DNA from: Marisa cornuarietis
Lineage: Eukaryota; Mollusca; Gastropoda; Architaenioglossa; Ampullariidae
NCBI GenBank assembly: GCA_004794655.1
Contig: SMMW01000588.1
Coordinates: 558,001-622,000 of the forward strand
Length of the DNA stretch: 64,000 nt
Reading direction: 5' to 3'
In this document: positions 50,001-59,377 of the stretch, piece by piece
Layout: every line of letters starts with the position of its first letter
Position numbering within the stretch: position 1 is the stretch's first letter
Notes under the pieces: model-generated
Seen by the model: only the letters and a program-made list of their open reading frames with translations
The model's database searches: none
Told to the model about the DNA's origin: nothing
Translations under genes and position numbers: made by a program

Positions 50001-52044
50001 ATTTCTCTTCCTCTCACCCGATTTCGCCCGTCCGCACGTTCCCGCCCATGTAATTCCTTTCACTCGCGTGCGCAAACAACAACTGACAACACAATCACGA
50101 AAACAATTTAAATGAAAAATTATTAATGGAATTCACCAGCCACTCTCTCACATCGCTTGCTACCGGCAAGGAACGACAGTGGTGGTGATACAGTTGATCC
50201 GTGTCGGCGCCTTTCTTCACTTGACGTCCGGGAGACACAGCAACTCACTTTTGAAATACACTTTTTCTTTCTTTGCACAAACATCGGGGCCTGTCAGTCG
50301 TTAAAACGATCAGAAAGGCTTCCCCTTAGTGGCCGCTACTCACCTATAATTAACATGTGTTATCAACCATTTTGTTATGGCCTTGAACCAGGCTGGTTTA
50401 CGATACGATACATACATAAAGGATATCCCGTCTCGTCCGAGCGTGTTTGAGAGGAGGGCTACTTTTAAATGGCCTACCGTATATACATATACTAGAACAG
50501 CTGTCTCACGTTTGAGTCCCTCACTGCTGTTAGGCTGGGAACTTTTGCAGCATGTATGTTTGGCGGATGGGCGTGTGAGGGGGGTGGAGGTGAAGAGGAC
50601 GTAAGTGTATGTGGGTGGGGGTTGGGGGTGTGAGAGGGCGTGTCTGGCTACATAATGTCGCTTACACTATGGGGCTGATAACACGCGTGTGCGCCCGGAC
50701 GTGGATTCCCCAGACGACAGTGTATGTGAGACAATAGGCGAATCTCTCTGTCCCTCACACACACACACACGCGCGTGCGCGCAGATCGAGATAGAGAGTA
50801 GTGGGGGAGGGGGCAGATGGGAGAAAGATCGGGGAGGGTTTAGGGGAGAAAGGGACGAAAGTGTACGTGTAAAGTGGACAGGAGTGTCGAAGCGATCGAG
50901 GTGCTTATGTGCACACAAGTGCTGCCTGTAAGACGATTTATACACACTCTCCTCCCAGACCCACCACGCGTCGATCCTTTTTCAGACGGTGCAAACGACA
51001 TATCCCAAGTGAAACTGTTTCTGTTTGCACGCCATCAAAACGTGCTACAGATGTTACTAGGTCCAGACATTTTTTTTCACTGTCATAAAAGTACACTTTT
51101 CAGACCAGTCGTGTAACAGTTTGAGAAGTTACCTGTGATACTATATATATATATATACAGTCTTTGCTTTTTTATCGCTTTAAATAACGTTATGACAATT
51201 GTGAAATTAATATGCGTGGGCAGTTATACTTCGAAGACATAAACTGTTTTGAAATGATTAATTGAGCAATATTGGGGAAAACAGCATAAAATGATCATGC
51301 AGCATTGTTTATTAAAGAGACGTTACAAAGTGAGAATGAAGACAAGTATTTCAGTATAAGTCATATCATCAATGATAAGAACGGTGGAGAATAAGAAAAT
51401 CATCAGCAGCCGTTAAAAATAACTTGACAACTGACCGACAGCTGAAAAATGAATCAATCACCTCTCTTTGGGATACAGAGGAGAAAAAAAAAAAAAAGCG
51501 CGGATGCAAAGCGCAATGCAGATATTGCGAGGCTCATTGAAGGGAACAGAATGATCGAGTGCAGCTAGATCAAACTGACAAAACGCCTGTATTTAGTCTT
51601 CTACACAAATTTCCAAAAACTCCATTAGACAATAAATCAAATCGTAAGCAGTTTAGAGAAAAGCAAGAGAGAAAGGATTAGTATACATTTTTAAGCCATG
51701 GCCATATAAGTTTTGCGGGTAAATATGTTTCAATAAAGAAAGCAAGCAAATGGAAATGTATAACTTAACATTATCTGATCTCTTCCTATGTTTTTAATGT
51801 TTGTTTTCATTTTGGTCATACAGCGTCTGTCGTTTTAATCGCCGGCATCATTTCTGCGCGTAAGCGAGCACTCGTGTGTAGGCTAGTGCACAGACTGGAT
51901 GAGCGTTTTAAATTTCGTATAAATAAATATGTATACATATATTGATATGCACAATTTGGATCTTACGTACCTCATTTGCTCCCCAATTACGTAGACAGTG
52001 AATCCGAGAGAGGACTGTGGCTTCGGCATATCTTTCTTTAGCAT
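41158..52044 (-). CDS. DEPTOR: DEP domain-containing mTOR-interacting protein (DEPTOR homologue)
   Basis: Cytosolic inhibitor bound to mTORC1/mTORC2; in mammals it is degraded on growth signals. Nine exons: 52044-51971, 48675-48497, 47579-47459, 47020-46851, 46211-46068, 44651-44487, 43835-43771, 42483-42379, 41292-41158; all phases agree, 385 residues (human 409). DEP1, about residues 20-120: VIGEQMR, then NMIKDRRYHLRKYKQCFVAK and GMIHHVVDEHDFKDQSLY. DEP2, about 125-225: FYGNELVDCIL, LEYDILKHV and SDDRLLYQFRVDF. A serine/acid-rich linker follows (exon 6). The PDZ, about 305-385, has the G-F-G-F loop in QVGFGFVLRGSAPCYVHTID, then PAAAAGLQ-VGQYVLSVGDQNV. The last exon is too short to stand out as a frame but fits in phase and similarity. 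The ATG at 52044 was chosen because it gives a short leader before VIGEQMR; the frame stays open upstream to 52242. Confidence 0.93.
41737..41756. repeat. Poly(A) run of 20
   Basis: A 20-base A run followed 30 bp later by a CA run (41785-41810), in the last DEPTOR intron. It may mark the 3' end of a retroposed sequence, but no body was recognised. Confidence 0.6.
41914..41992. repeat. Dispersed repeat B (TAA)n-ATTTATATAGCGC, copy 1
   Basis: A TAA run followed by AAGCAGATTTATATAGCGCA, then ACTCAATGCGCTGTACA. The same order occurs at 45226-45334. It lies in the last DEPTOR intron. Confidence 0.75.
41998..42107. repeat. Tandem duplication of a ~54-bp unit
   Basis: TTAGTTTTAAAATCACTGAA (42001) recurs as TTAGTTTTACAATCACTGAG (42055), and both are followed by AAATA and then AGATTCT/AGAATTCT. 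This is an old 54-bp tandem duplication next to repeat B. Confidence 0.65.
43635..43740. repeat. Possible mariner/pogo-type MITE fragment
   Basis: CCATACCCCGCATAACAACG followed by TTTTGGTCAACGACGGATTG resembles ends I know from Tc/mariner-pogo MITEs in invertebrates. No matching inverted end was found, so it may be truncated. It lies in a DEPTOR intron. Confidence 0.35.
45226..45275. repeat. TAA trinucleotide microsatellite
   Basis: About 16 TAA units directly precede the ATTTATATAGCGC repeat at 45283. This places it as the head or tail of that dispersed repeat, in a DEPTOR intron. Confidence 0.9.
45276..45334. repeat. Dispersed repeat B, copy 2
   Basis: The TAA microsatellite at 45226-45275 leads into GTGCAGATTTATATAGCGCA and GACTCAATGCGCTTTAAA, as in copy 1 at 41914. 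AGCGC and GCGCT form inverted ends about 50 bp apart. Confidence 0.75.
45741..45892. mobile_element. 152-bp MITE with perfect 16-bp inverted ends (hAT-like CAGTGGCG)
   Basis: TGCAGTGGCGTAGGAA at 45741-45756 is exactly inverted at 45877-45892 (TTCCTACGCCACTGCA). The inside has two G-runs and a C-run. The CAGTGGCG terminus is of hAT type, but no clear 8-bp target duplication is visible. It lies in DEPTOR intron 5. Confidence 0.75.
47048..47096. repeat. CA/CGCA microsatellite
   Basis: A compound CA and CGCA run 28 bp upstream (in gene sense) of DEPTOR exon 4, close to its acceptor. Confidence 0.9.
49584..49672 (-). repeat. Dispersed repeat C, copy 1
   Basis: Reverse-complemented, it reads GGCCGCCGAGAGCCAGCACG ... 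GGGCCCCTTGTAATCGTAAAT ... CAGTATATAATAATATGC, matching 58471-58567 in order. It lies in DEPTOR intron 1. Confidence 0.8.
49844..49910. repeat. GCAC/CA microsatellite
   Basis: A compound ACGC tetranucleotide and CA run in the large first intron of DEPTOR, followed by a short GC-rich stretch (49950-50050). Confidence 0.9.
50533..50667 (+). repeat. Dispersed repeat A, copy 2
   Basis: Second copy of the repeat at 13315-13445, in the same orientation, in DEPTOR intron 1. It shares GGGAACTTTTGCAGCATG, a G-rich middle, GAGAGGGCGTGTCTGG and a CATAATGT...CTTACAC end. The element type is not recognised. Confidence 0.75.
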
Positions 52045-52757
52045 GACTGAAGAGTTGAAGTAAGTTTTGCTATGTACCAGAAGTACACACCCGCTCACAT
52101 TGCAGCCTGTGTTGTGAAAACAGCAGCAGCACGCCCACCGCCGCCTTTGACCTAATTTATGGAAATTCCCAATAAAAGGAGTGTTGATGTAATTACAACT
52201 AAGCATGACACTGATTTGCCATACATCATATAAATAATCCACTTACACCAAGTTACTATATCCTACAAAGTTTTTCATGAAGCTGACGTTAATTGTCGAA
52301 TACGAAAATAAATAGGTGAAACAAAAGTTTTCCTCTGAACACCGAACTTATAATTACTACAAAACAGATCAAAAGTTGTAAAATAGTTTACTTTTTGAAT
52401 TTTATGATTGATTAAAGCAAATTTTTATAGGAGCCTCTATTTCTGCATGTGTTCGTGTTCGCGTTTTTGTATGTTTCGTTTAATAACTTTAGGAAACTGA
52501 TCGTCTGCTTTTTTTCACCTTTTGGTCACCATAATTATTGTACATCGTACTGTCATGTTTCAATGCCGGCAAAGTACTCTAAATAAGACTGTATATGCTA
52601 GCCGTTAAGAACGAAGTTTACAACTTAAGAAAAAATATTGAAAAGGGGGAAATGGATGTGATCATTTGTCCTGATATTAATGCCTACAAAAGGTTACATT
52701 TATGACTGGCGTACATGAACCGGAAGAAAAACTTTAGCTCGAAGGCGGGAAGTTACA
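52045..52757. promoter_or_regulatory. Divergent promoter region between DEPTOR and DSCC1
   Basis: The two start codons are 713 bp apart on opposite strands, so this stretch must hold both promoters and 5' UTRs. It is not GC-rich apart from 52120-52150 and shows no obvious TATA box. CGTACATGAACCGGAAGAAAA at about 52710 carries an ETS-type CCGGAAG, which fits a housekeeping promoter for DSCC1. Confidence 0.55.
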
Positions 52758-55700
52758 ATGGCAGAAGAATCAGCCTGTAGTATGGACGACACGATGACGA
52801 GGTATTTTTTAAAAATAAATATTGTATTGTTTCTTCAAATTTAATACGAAACGATTTATGTTAATTGAAAGATTTATTGTTGTTGATTCTCTGTATTTGC
52901 TAGGTCTTTAGATGATGTCAATACAGTGTTGACGTATGCCAAACTCGACGCTGCTGAGCTTCATCCACGCATTCAGACAATATTCTTCTCCAAAAATTTA
53001 GAAAATGACACTGTCAAGCTCTTGGAGCTGGATACGGATGTCCTTTGTGCACTGGAAGCAGGAGAAAGGTATGAGTTCCAGTTATTGCAGCTTTATGAGC
53101 GACTCCAAATCAATTTTTAATTTTGCCGACTCAAGGCCAATCTGTGTACATCTATACTGTTTGATTACAAAAACAGTGTGTACATTAAATAGCAAGTATT
53201 ATAACACCTATTTTTTAAAACAGATTTTGAAGTAAACATATTTTTTGTACTCGATTTTCGGAACAAATGCAACGCCATGAGCCTTACCTGCTAGGTTTAA
53301 TTTTAACTTAAACAAAAACAAAATCTAAAAATTAAATATCCATATCATCCCGGTTCATTGAAGGCAATTCATTTGTGGCACAGATTTAAAATGCTTCATT
53401 AGTTCCTAGAAATGGCAGGTATTGTTCTTTATGAATTGAGAATGTAGTATTGCTTACATAAAATATGCCTAATCAGAAATCCCAAAACTGTTTGCAGGGT
53501 AGTCCTTCGTGGAGACAAGGATGACATGGCAGTGCTATGCACACAGAATAGGACTTTTGACTTAAAAGAAGCAGAGTTGTCCAATTCGATGCTGCTGCTT
53601 GAAGATCTCTGCTATGGCCCAGACCTTTCTGATGAAGGTCCCCAGGAGATCCATCAGCTTCAGGCAAGCAGTTTATATAATAATCTAGAGCTGAAGAAGT
53701 GAAAAATGAAACATGTCAAGTTTTTATTTTCTAGGCAATAACAAACAATTTAAAGTTCTTAATTTTCCTTAGTTTAATTTATGTATTCTCTTCATGTCCA
53801 CTGGTTGTCTTCTGCTTCTCTACTGCTTGTCAGAGGGATGTTGGGATGGAGAGGGGGTATTTGGTTGCATGCTGCAGCAACAAGAATCGCAGTGTAAACT
53901 TTCCTTGGGTAGTGGTAAGCAAGGTCTTTTATTGTAGCTTTTGACAGTTTTTCAAAAGAAAGTAAAGGTACTGCCACAACCCTTTGGTCAGTAGGTATAA
54001 GTAAGGTTTTACAGATCAGACTACTAGCAGGGCTAGCTTTTGGTGAAAAACCATGTCCTTCCTTTCCTCCAGCCCTCATAGAGATCAGGTATCCATTCAA
54101 CAGCTGAGTTAACTAAGGTTACTATGTGGCATTTGTATTGAACTCACTGATGTAAAACCTTCAGCCTCAGATGCTAGTAGTATGATCACCTGGATGTCCA
54201 TTCCCTTAACAAAAAAACTTTATCCTATTAAAGTGAAACATTGTATGATAGATTCTGTACAAATACAAGTGAGCACTTTTGTTTTCAGCTACATCATGAT
54301 TTGGTTTTTACTTCGATTGTCAATGAAATGTAGGGGCTTATTCAGTTTAAAATACTACAGAAAAAAATTGGCAATCATTGCAGGTCTGCACGGTGCTTCA
54401 TAAATACTACGAGCTAAGAACCATCAAACCACGTCTTCAAAAGTTAAAGCATTTGCTGGATGAAAACCAGTATAGTGGTCAGGAGTGTGAAGAGGATCCT
54501 CAGCATCAGGGCAAAAAGGTTTTTCCTAGTACTGTTTAATTATATTTTCATTGTGTTACCTTTAAATTCACAAAAAATATGTTAGTGTTTTATATATATT
54601 CATGCACTATTTTCATATGGTATGAATATAATTAAAAATATCCATCATTGCACTGACATTTACCATAAATTTCGGTCTGATGAGTGCACCTGTTTATAAG
54701 CCGCGTCCAGTAGATTTTTTTTAAATCTTAATTTTTTTTTCACAAATAAACCACACTGGTTTATAAGCCGCCTATATGTATAACTAGAAAGCTGCATCAT
54801 AGGCATTTTGTTTTGTTTTTGGCATGATGAGGGTGCTTTAGCAATTGATTTGAATGCTTCAACTGTGTGCGGCTTTGATTTTAAAATGTGAACAGTTAAC
54901 ACCATAACAACGTTAAAAGTTAACACTTTAACGTGGTCTGTTGGAGCTCATCGAAAAATAAATCAGAATCTGAAAAATGCGAAAAAAGTTGCAGCTTATA
55001 GTCCAAAATTTATGGATTCAAAGATTTCGGTTGATTAGAAAAGTTGGATTTATGATGAGTAAGAAAGTGATTTGTTTATATATATATATATATGTATATG
55101 AAACAGTACACCGTGGAGGACTTCCTCAACAGAGTGCAGGCCAGCGAACAAGACATAACAGATGGCCTGAAAAAGTTGAGAGCTTTTGAATTCAAAGGTG
55201 CCTGAACCCATTGTTTACATATTGAATGTTAATTAGCACATTAAAAAAAGTCATGTAAAGGTGAGAAATAGTGTGTGTCTGCATGCTTGGGTATGTGTGC
55301 ATGCAAAATTGCACACATCTGGTCATCTGTAAACAAGAAACTGATTTTCACATACATGTAATTCCATGATTTCACACGTGTGAAATTAATAACCTGAACC
55401 ATGCAAACACAAAATTGTAAACAAAATCTTTGGTTTTAATAGTTTACCACAGAAAAATTGAACTGTGTTGTAAATTCTAAAATTTCTTCATCCTTGATAT
55501 GAATGCCATGAAATATTTTATTCATCAGGTTTTTGGAGGGTGTTAGAGTTTGACCATCTATCTACTGTACTGAGTCATGTTATCCAGCTGTCAGAAGAAA
55601 GGGACTGGATAAGCACTGGCATTCCTATAGCAGAATGTATAGAGGTGCTACAAGAGCTTTTTCCCAGGTAATTCCCCCCCCCCCCCAAGTCATTATATAA

Positions 55701-58700
55701 TGACATGTTTAACCCTTTTAGGGCAATGGGCCTTTTTATAGGCTCTGCTGGCAGAAGACGATGGGCCACTATTGTGGCTCTGCTCCACGATCGTGATTCT
55801 TTCTTTGCACGATGGGCCACGATTGTGGCCTTACCGGCAGACCATGATACGCTCACTGTCATGGCTTGTGCTCCACGAGCGTGGCTCTGAAGTTTCGCTA
55901 TCGTCTTCAAAATCATAAATTAGTCGCCCTAAGAGGGTTAAATATTCATAATGTGTCTTTTATATTTTTAGTTTATTTGCTATTCAGCTTTTACATCATG
56001 ATGACAGAGGCAACTTTTCATAGTGGATTTACTTGGTGAAATTGCAGGGAGGTGATTCAGCATGTTGTCAGCTGCTATGCAGCCATGCAGGAAAATGATG
56101 AGTCTGGTAAGTATAAAAATCATTTCAAGCTACATTTGTTGCCATTGCTTTTCTGTAAATGAAAAATGCAGTTGTTCTCATCAACAGATTTCAGACTGTT
56201 AACTATTTTACTAAATATTTGTATATTTAATTAAGCAATTTACATATGACAGTTGTTGAACGTATGCTGTTAAAATTACTGACGTTTTTATATTTTTTTG
56301 CTAGAAATTTACAGGCTAAATGAAGACAAGGTGTGCCAGTTCTATGCAGAAGTTTGCTTGAGGAATGCAGGAAAGGTATGTATTATATTTGCATGTACAT
56401 TCTGAAATTGTTTGTAGTAAACTGTTGGTAAATCAGTTCACTCCACTTTAATCTGCAGTTCTGTCATATATATACCTGCTGTCAGATCAAAAGATAGAAG
56501 CATGTCTTAATCAAAATGATGAATAGTGAACGTAAGAAAACATTCAATTTTTACAGATAGAAGTGTAGTCAAAAATGTGTTACAAGATCTACAAATGGCC
56601 TTATGGGTATTTCATTTAGTAATAAATTAAAAATTCATAGTAAGATATCCAGGGTTGAAGTTTCTTAGCTACTTTAATAACATATTTTACTGTTTTTGAC
56701 TTTTTAAGACATTTTAGAGTTGAAATATTATTTTATATTATTTGTTGTTGCAGTTTAATTTGCAAGAGTTTCTTCAGGTGTGGGAGCAGAGTGTGCCCCT
56801 TGGAATGAAGACAAACTTGCCTCAAGTTGAGGTTGGCTTATAGAGACTAATTTATTATTTTATAGTTTTATTCATTTCAGAAGTTTCAGCAGAAGACAAG
56901 ATGAAGAAAAAAAATAATGCTTGAGCATCTAATTTTTAACGGACACTGAACGAAGTTTATGATTATTAGTGTATGAGGGATAGTAATGTGAATTATGGTA
57001 ACATGAATCTCTAATTTTTCCACAGGGTGTGGCTTTGATTGATCGGGAATCAAAGCCAGAGACCATTTCCTTTTTCTCAGTAGAAGACTTACCAGAGGAA
57101 ATCTCCGAAAGGTAAACATTTATTATGCATTTTTTAAAGAATTTGTTTTAAAAGTCTTTCTTGATGAGCCTACTGCAAAAGTTTAGAAAATAGAAGTGTT
57201 CACTTTTACAAGTGTTAAACTAATCTAATGAGGCTACATTTATATTTTGTTACTTAAAATTGTGTTCTGAAATAACTTGTGATTGCTTTGCTGACTGCAA
57301 GGTTTTGGACAACCACTACCATGCACCCGCACCTTCTTTTAAACACTGTCAAAAACAAATCACTTCCTTGTCCTTCTTCTTACTTTAAGTCATAAACTTC
57401 AGTTGAATTTCACTAACTAGACTCCTTCAAATCCAGTTTCCTTCTTTTTAGATCTGAGGACCTCATCTACTCATTCACAGTGCCTCATCAATGTTGTAAT
57501 CTTTGTGCAATTAGAAAAAATTGAAAATTTATTTCACCTGTTATTCTACAGTAATAATAAAAAATATTCTTTGCATGTGAAATAAACTAAAATTTTAGGA
57601 AAGAAGGAATACAATGACTGGACTTGAAGAAACATGTTTTACAGTTAAATCACCATGTCCCTGCAGCTTTCTTCTCCAATAGATCTCTTTTGCTGCCATA
57701 GCACAATAGTTAGTGCAGACCACCAATACAGTGAGGGTTGGCTGTTCTGGCTTCAGCTCTCGTCTCGGGCACGCAGTTCTTTCTCTGCATGTGGCATCTG
57801 TTTAGAGGGCTGACTGCCCTGCCATGATAAAACCTTAGTTGCTGGCTCGGTGCAAAACAGCAGTTTCTCTCAAAGTTTAGCTCTAAGGTTTGCTGGGGAC
57901 GAGACACTACACAGCTTTGCCATTTTCCAGGATATTGGAAGAACAAAGAAACAACTTTTAGATGAACAATACCAGTTGGTAAAAGAAACAGGTCAATTGT
58001 AATCAATTGAATCATCATTGTGGCTGCCATCCAAGTTGCTTCCCCTTGGCCTACCAGCCGTGATATAGCCTGGCTTGGTGTAAAACACCATCTCTCCCCC
58101 ACCACTCTTCCTTGGCCTAACAGATGTGATCGTACTCAGATTATTATAGTGGCAGGCAGTAAACCTGACAGTGAAGAGGAGCAAAGGGTTATTCATTTTA
58201 TGACTCATTTCATGTTAAAAGGTAATGCTTAGTTTCTCTGCAGTAAATCCCTGCTTTGTTTGGTGACCTTAAAATGGATGGTGTGTACATGGATGTGTGT
58301 TTATGTATATATATATATATATCTCCCCCACCAGGATGCCCCATTTAATCAAAATAAAGAATAAATTATGCATTGATTTGAAATCTTCTATTACAGAAAC
58401 TCAGGGCTGAGACTAATACAAAAGAAATGAAAACTAATTTCATATCAAGCATTCTGCATGCTATGTACATGGCCACCGAGAGCCACAACGGGCCCCAGAG
58501 CAGACCACCTCTCTGGACCCCTTGTAATTGTAATCATAAATGATTTTCCCAGTATATAATAATATGCAGACTGCAAACAGTAGGACAAGTGCACTACGAT
58601 CTAAATCACTACTTGAACATAGAGTTGTTTACATGTGAATGGTTAGTAAATGAGGAAAAATGATATTAAAGGATCAGACTTGTAGTACCCTGCTCCATAG

Positions 58701-59377
58701 AAAAAATCCCCAGAGTGATGAATGTTACGTCAACCTTTCTTTAATAGAAAAAGTAAAGGAAAAGAAGAAGGAAAAAAATCCACTAAGGCCTGGCCCCTTT
58801 CACAGCCGCGGGCCCGTGTATATGAGACCCCCCATGTTACCCCTCTCTCATCAGGCCTGGCTGTGTATAATGTTTTGTAAAACAATTTTTGTATTTGTGC
58901 AGGTTTGATTATCTATTTGATACCAGGAAGAAATGGACACTGCAAGAAATTACACCATATGTGAGGTATATAGATATTTAATATGTCCAGCAAGTTTTAG
59001 TCATGAACTATTGTCTTCATATTAAAACTTAATTTTAAGTAATATTTTTTCTACATCAAAAATGTAGTAAAATATTTTATATCAGTTCATTGCGAATATT
59101 TATCTTTGATGTTAATTCACCTCTCAATTTTTATCAATAGAAATGCAAGAACCTGTCATTCTTTGCATTAAAAAAAGGGATTTTAGCCCTTAATTGTCAG
59201 ACCATATTCTTCTAAGTAGTGCTATTAGATTCTGAAATAATGTAATATGATACATTTGTGTGATGCAGTGATTTGACTACAGACAAGCTGGATGTTGGAG
59301 CACTTCTCACAAAGTATGCTAGGGCATCAGTTCAAAATGGTGTCAAAGTCTTCAGTTCACGAAAAACAGCATCTTGA
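52758..59377 (+). CDS. DSCC1: Sister chromatid cohesion protein DCC1 (DSCC1 homologue)
   Basis: Subunit of the CTF18-RFC clamp loader (with CHTF8), which loads PCNA and supports cohesion and fork progression in the nucleus. Twelve exons: 52758-52801, 52904-53068, 53498-53663, 54384-54518, 55107-55197, 55529-55667, 56048-56106, 56305-56375, 56754-56831, 57026-57111, 58903-58965, 59268-59377; all phases agree, about 391 residues (human 393). Similarity to human DCC1 runs end to end: YAKLDAAELHP, VVLRGDKDDMAVLC, YYELRTIKPRLQKLKHLL, YTVEDFLNRVQASEQDI, GFWRVLEFDH, KFNLQEFLQVWEQSVPLGM, GVALIDRESKPE, ERFDYLF, and the last exon LLTKYARASVQNGVKVFSSR. The C-terminal winged helices, which bind the CTF18 module, are complete. 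Exon 3 ends CTTCAG followed by GC, so its intron is GC-AG. Introns hold three repeats and a piggyBac-type MITE. Confidence 0.95.
54663..55015. mobile_element. MITE-like element with ATAAGCCGC motifs
   Basis: The ends CCATAAATTTCGGTCTGAT (54663) and the reverse complement of AGTCCAAAATTTATGG (to 55015) form an imperfect inverted repeat of about 15 bp. Inside, TTTATAAGCCGC occurs twice near the left end and GCAGCTTATAG mirrors it near the right end. It lies in DSCC1 intron 4, and its right end stops about 90 bp before exon 5. The superfamily is not certain. Confidence 0.6.
55713..55937. mobile_element. 225-bp piggyBac-type MITE with TTAA target duplication
   Basis: The left end CCCTTTTAGGGC (55713) and right end GCCCTAAGAGGG (to 55937) are inverted, with one mismatch. 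Both are flanked outside by TTAA (55709-55712 and 55938-55941). TTAA targets and CCC termini define piggyBac. The inside has repeated GATGGGCCACNATTGTGGC motifs in both orientations and no transposase. It sits in the DSCC1 intron between exons 6 and 7. Confidence 0.85.
57688..58140 (+). mobile_element. tRNA-derived SINE-like fragments (family 2)
   Basis: CTGCCATAGCACAATAGTTAGTGCAG is tRNA box A-like, with GGTTGGCTGTTCTGGCTTCAGC further on. It is followed by the tail CCTTAGTTGCTGGCTCGGTGCAAAAC. A second tail copy, GATATAGCCTGGCTTGGTGTAAAAC, lies at about 58060. Tail similarity links it to the fragment at 33310-33500. It is in the long DSCC1 intron before exon 11. Confidence 0.55.
58471..58567 (+). 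repeat. Dispersed repeat C, copy 2
   Basis: GGCCACCGAGAGCCACAACG ... GGACCCCTTGTAATTGTAAT ... CAGTATATAATAATATGC is the opposite-strand copy of 49584-49672. It lies in the last long DSCC1 intron (before exon 11). The family is not recognised. Confidence 0.8.

Noticed and set aside
49917..50075. GC-rich minus-strand frame as the first DEPTOR exon
   Set aside because: The true first exon at 51971-52044 carries VIGEQMR and a strong GTACGTAAG donor in the correct phase.
57710..58208. Minus- and plus-strand frames of 70-131 codons in the DSCC1 intron
   Set aside because: They overlap SINE-like sequence and lack conserved motifs.
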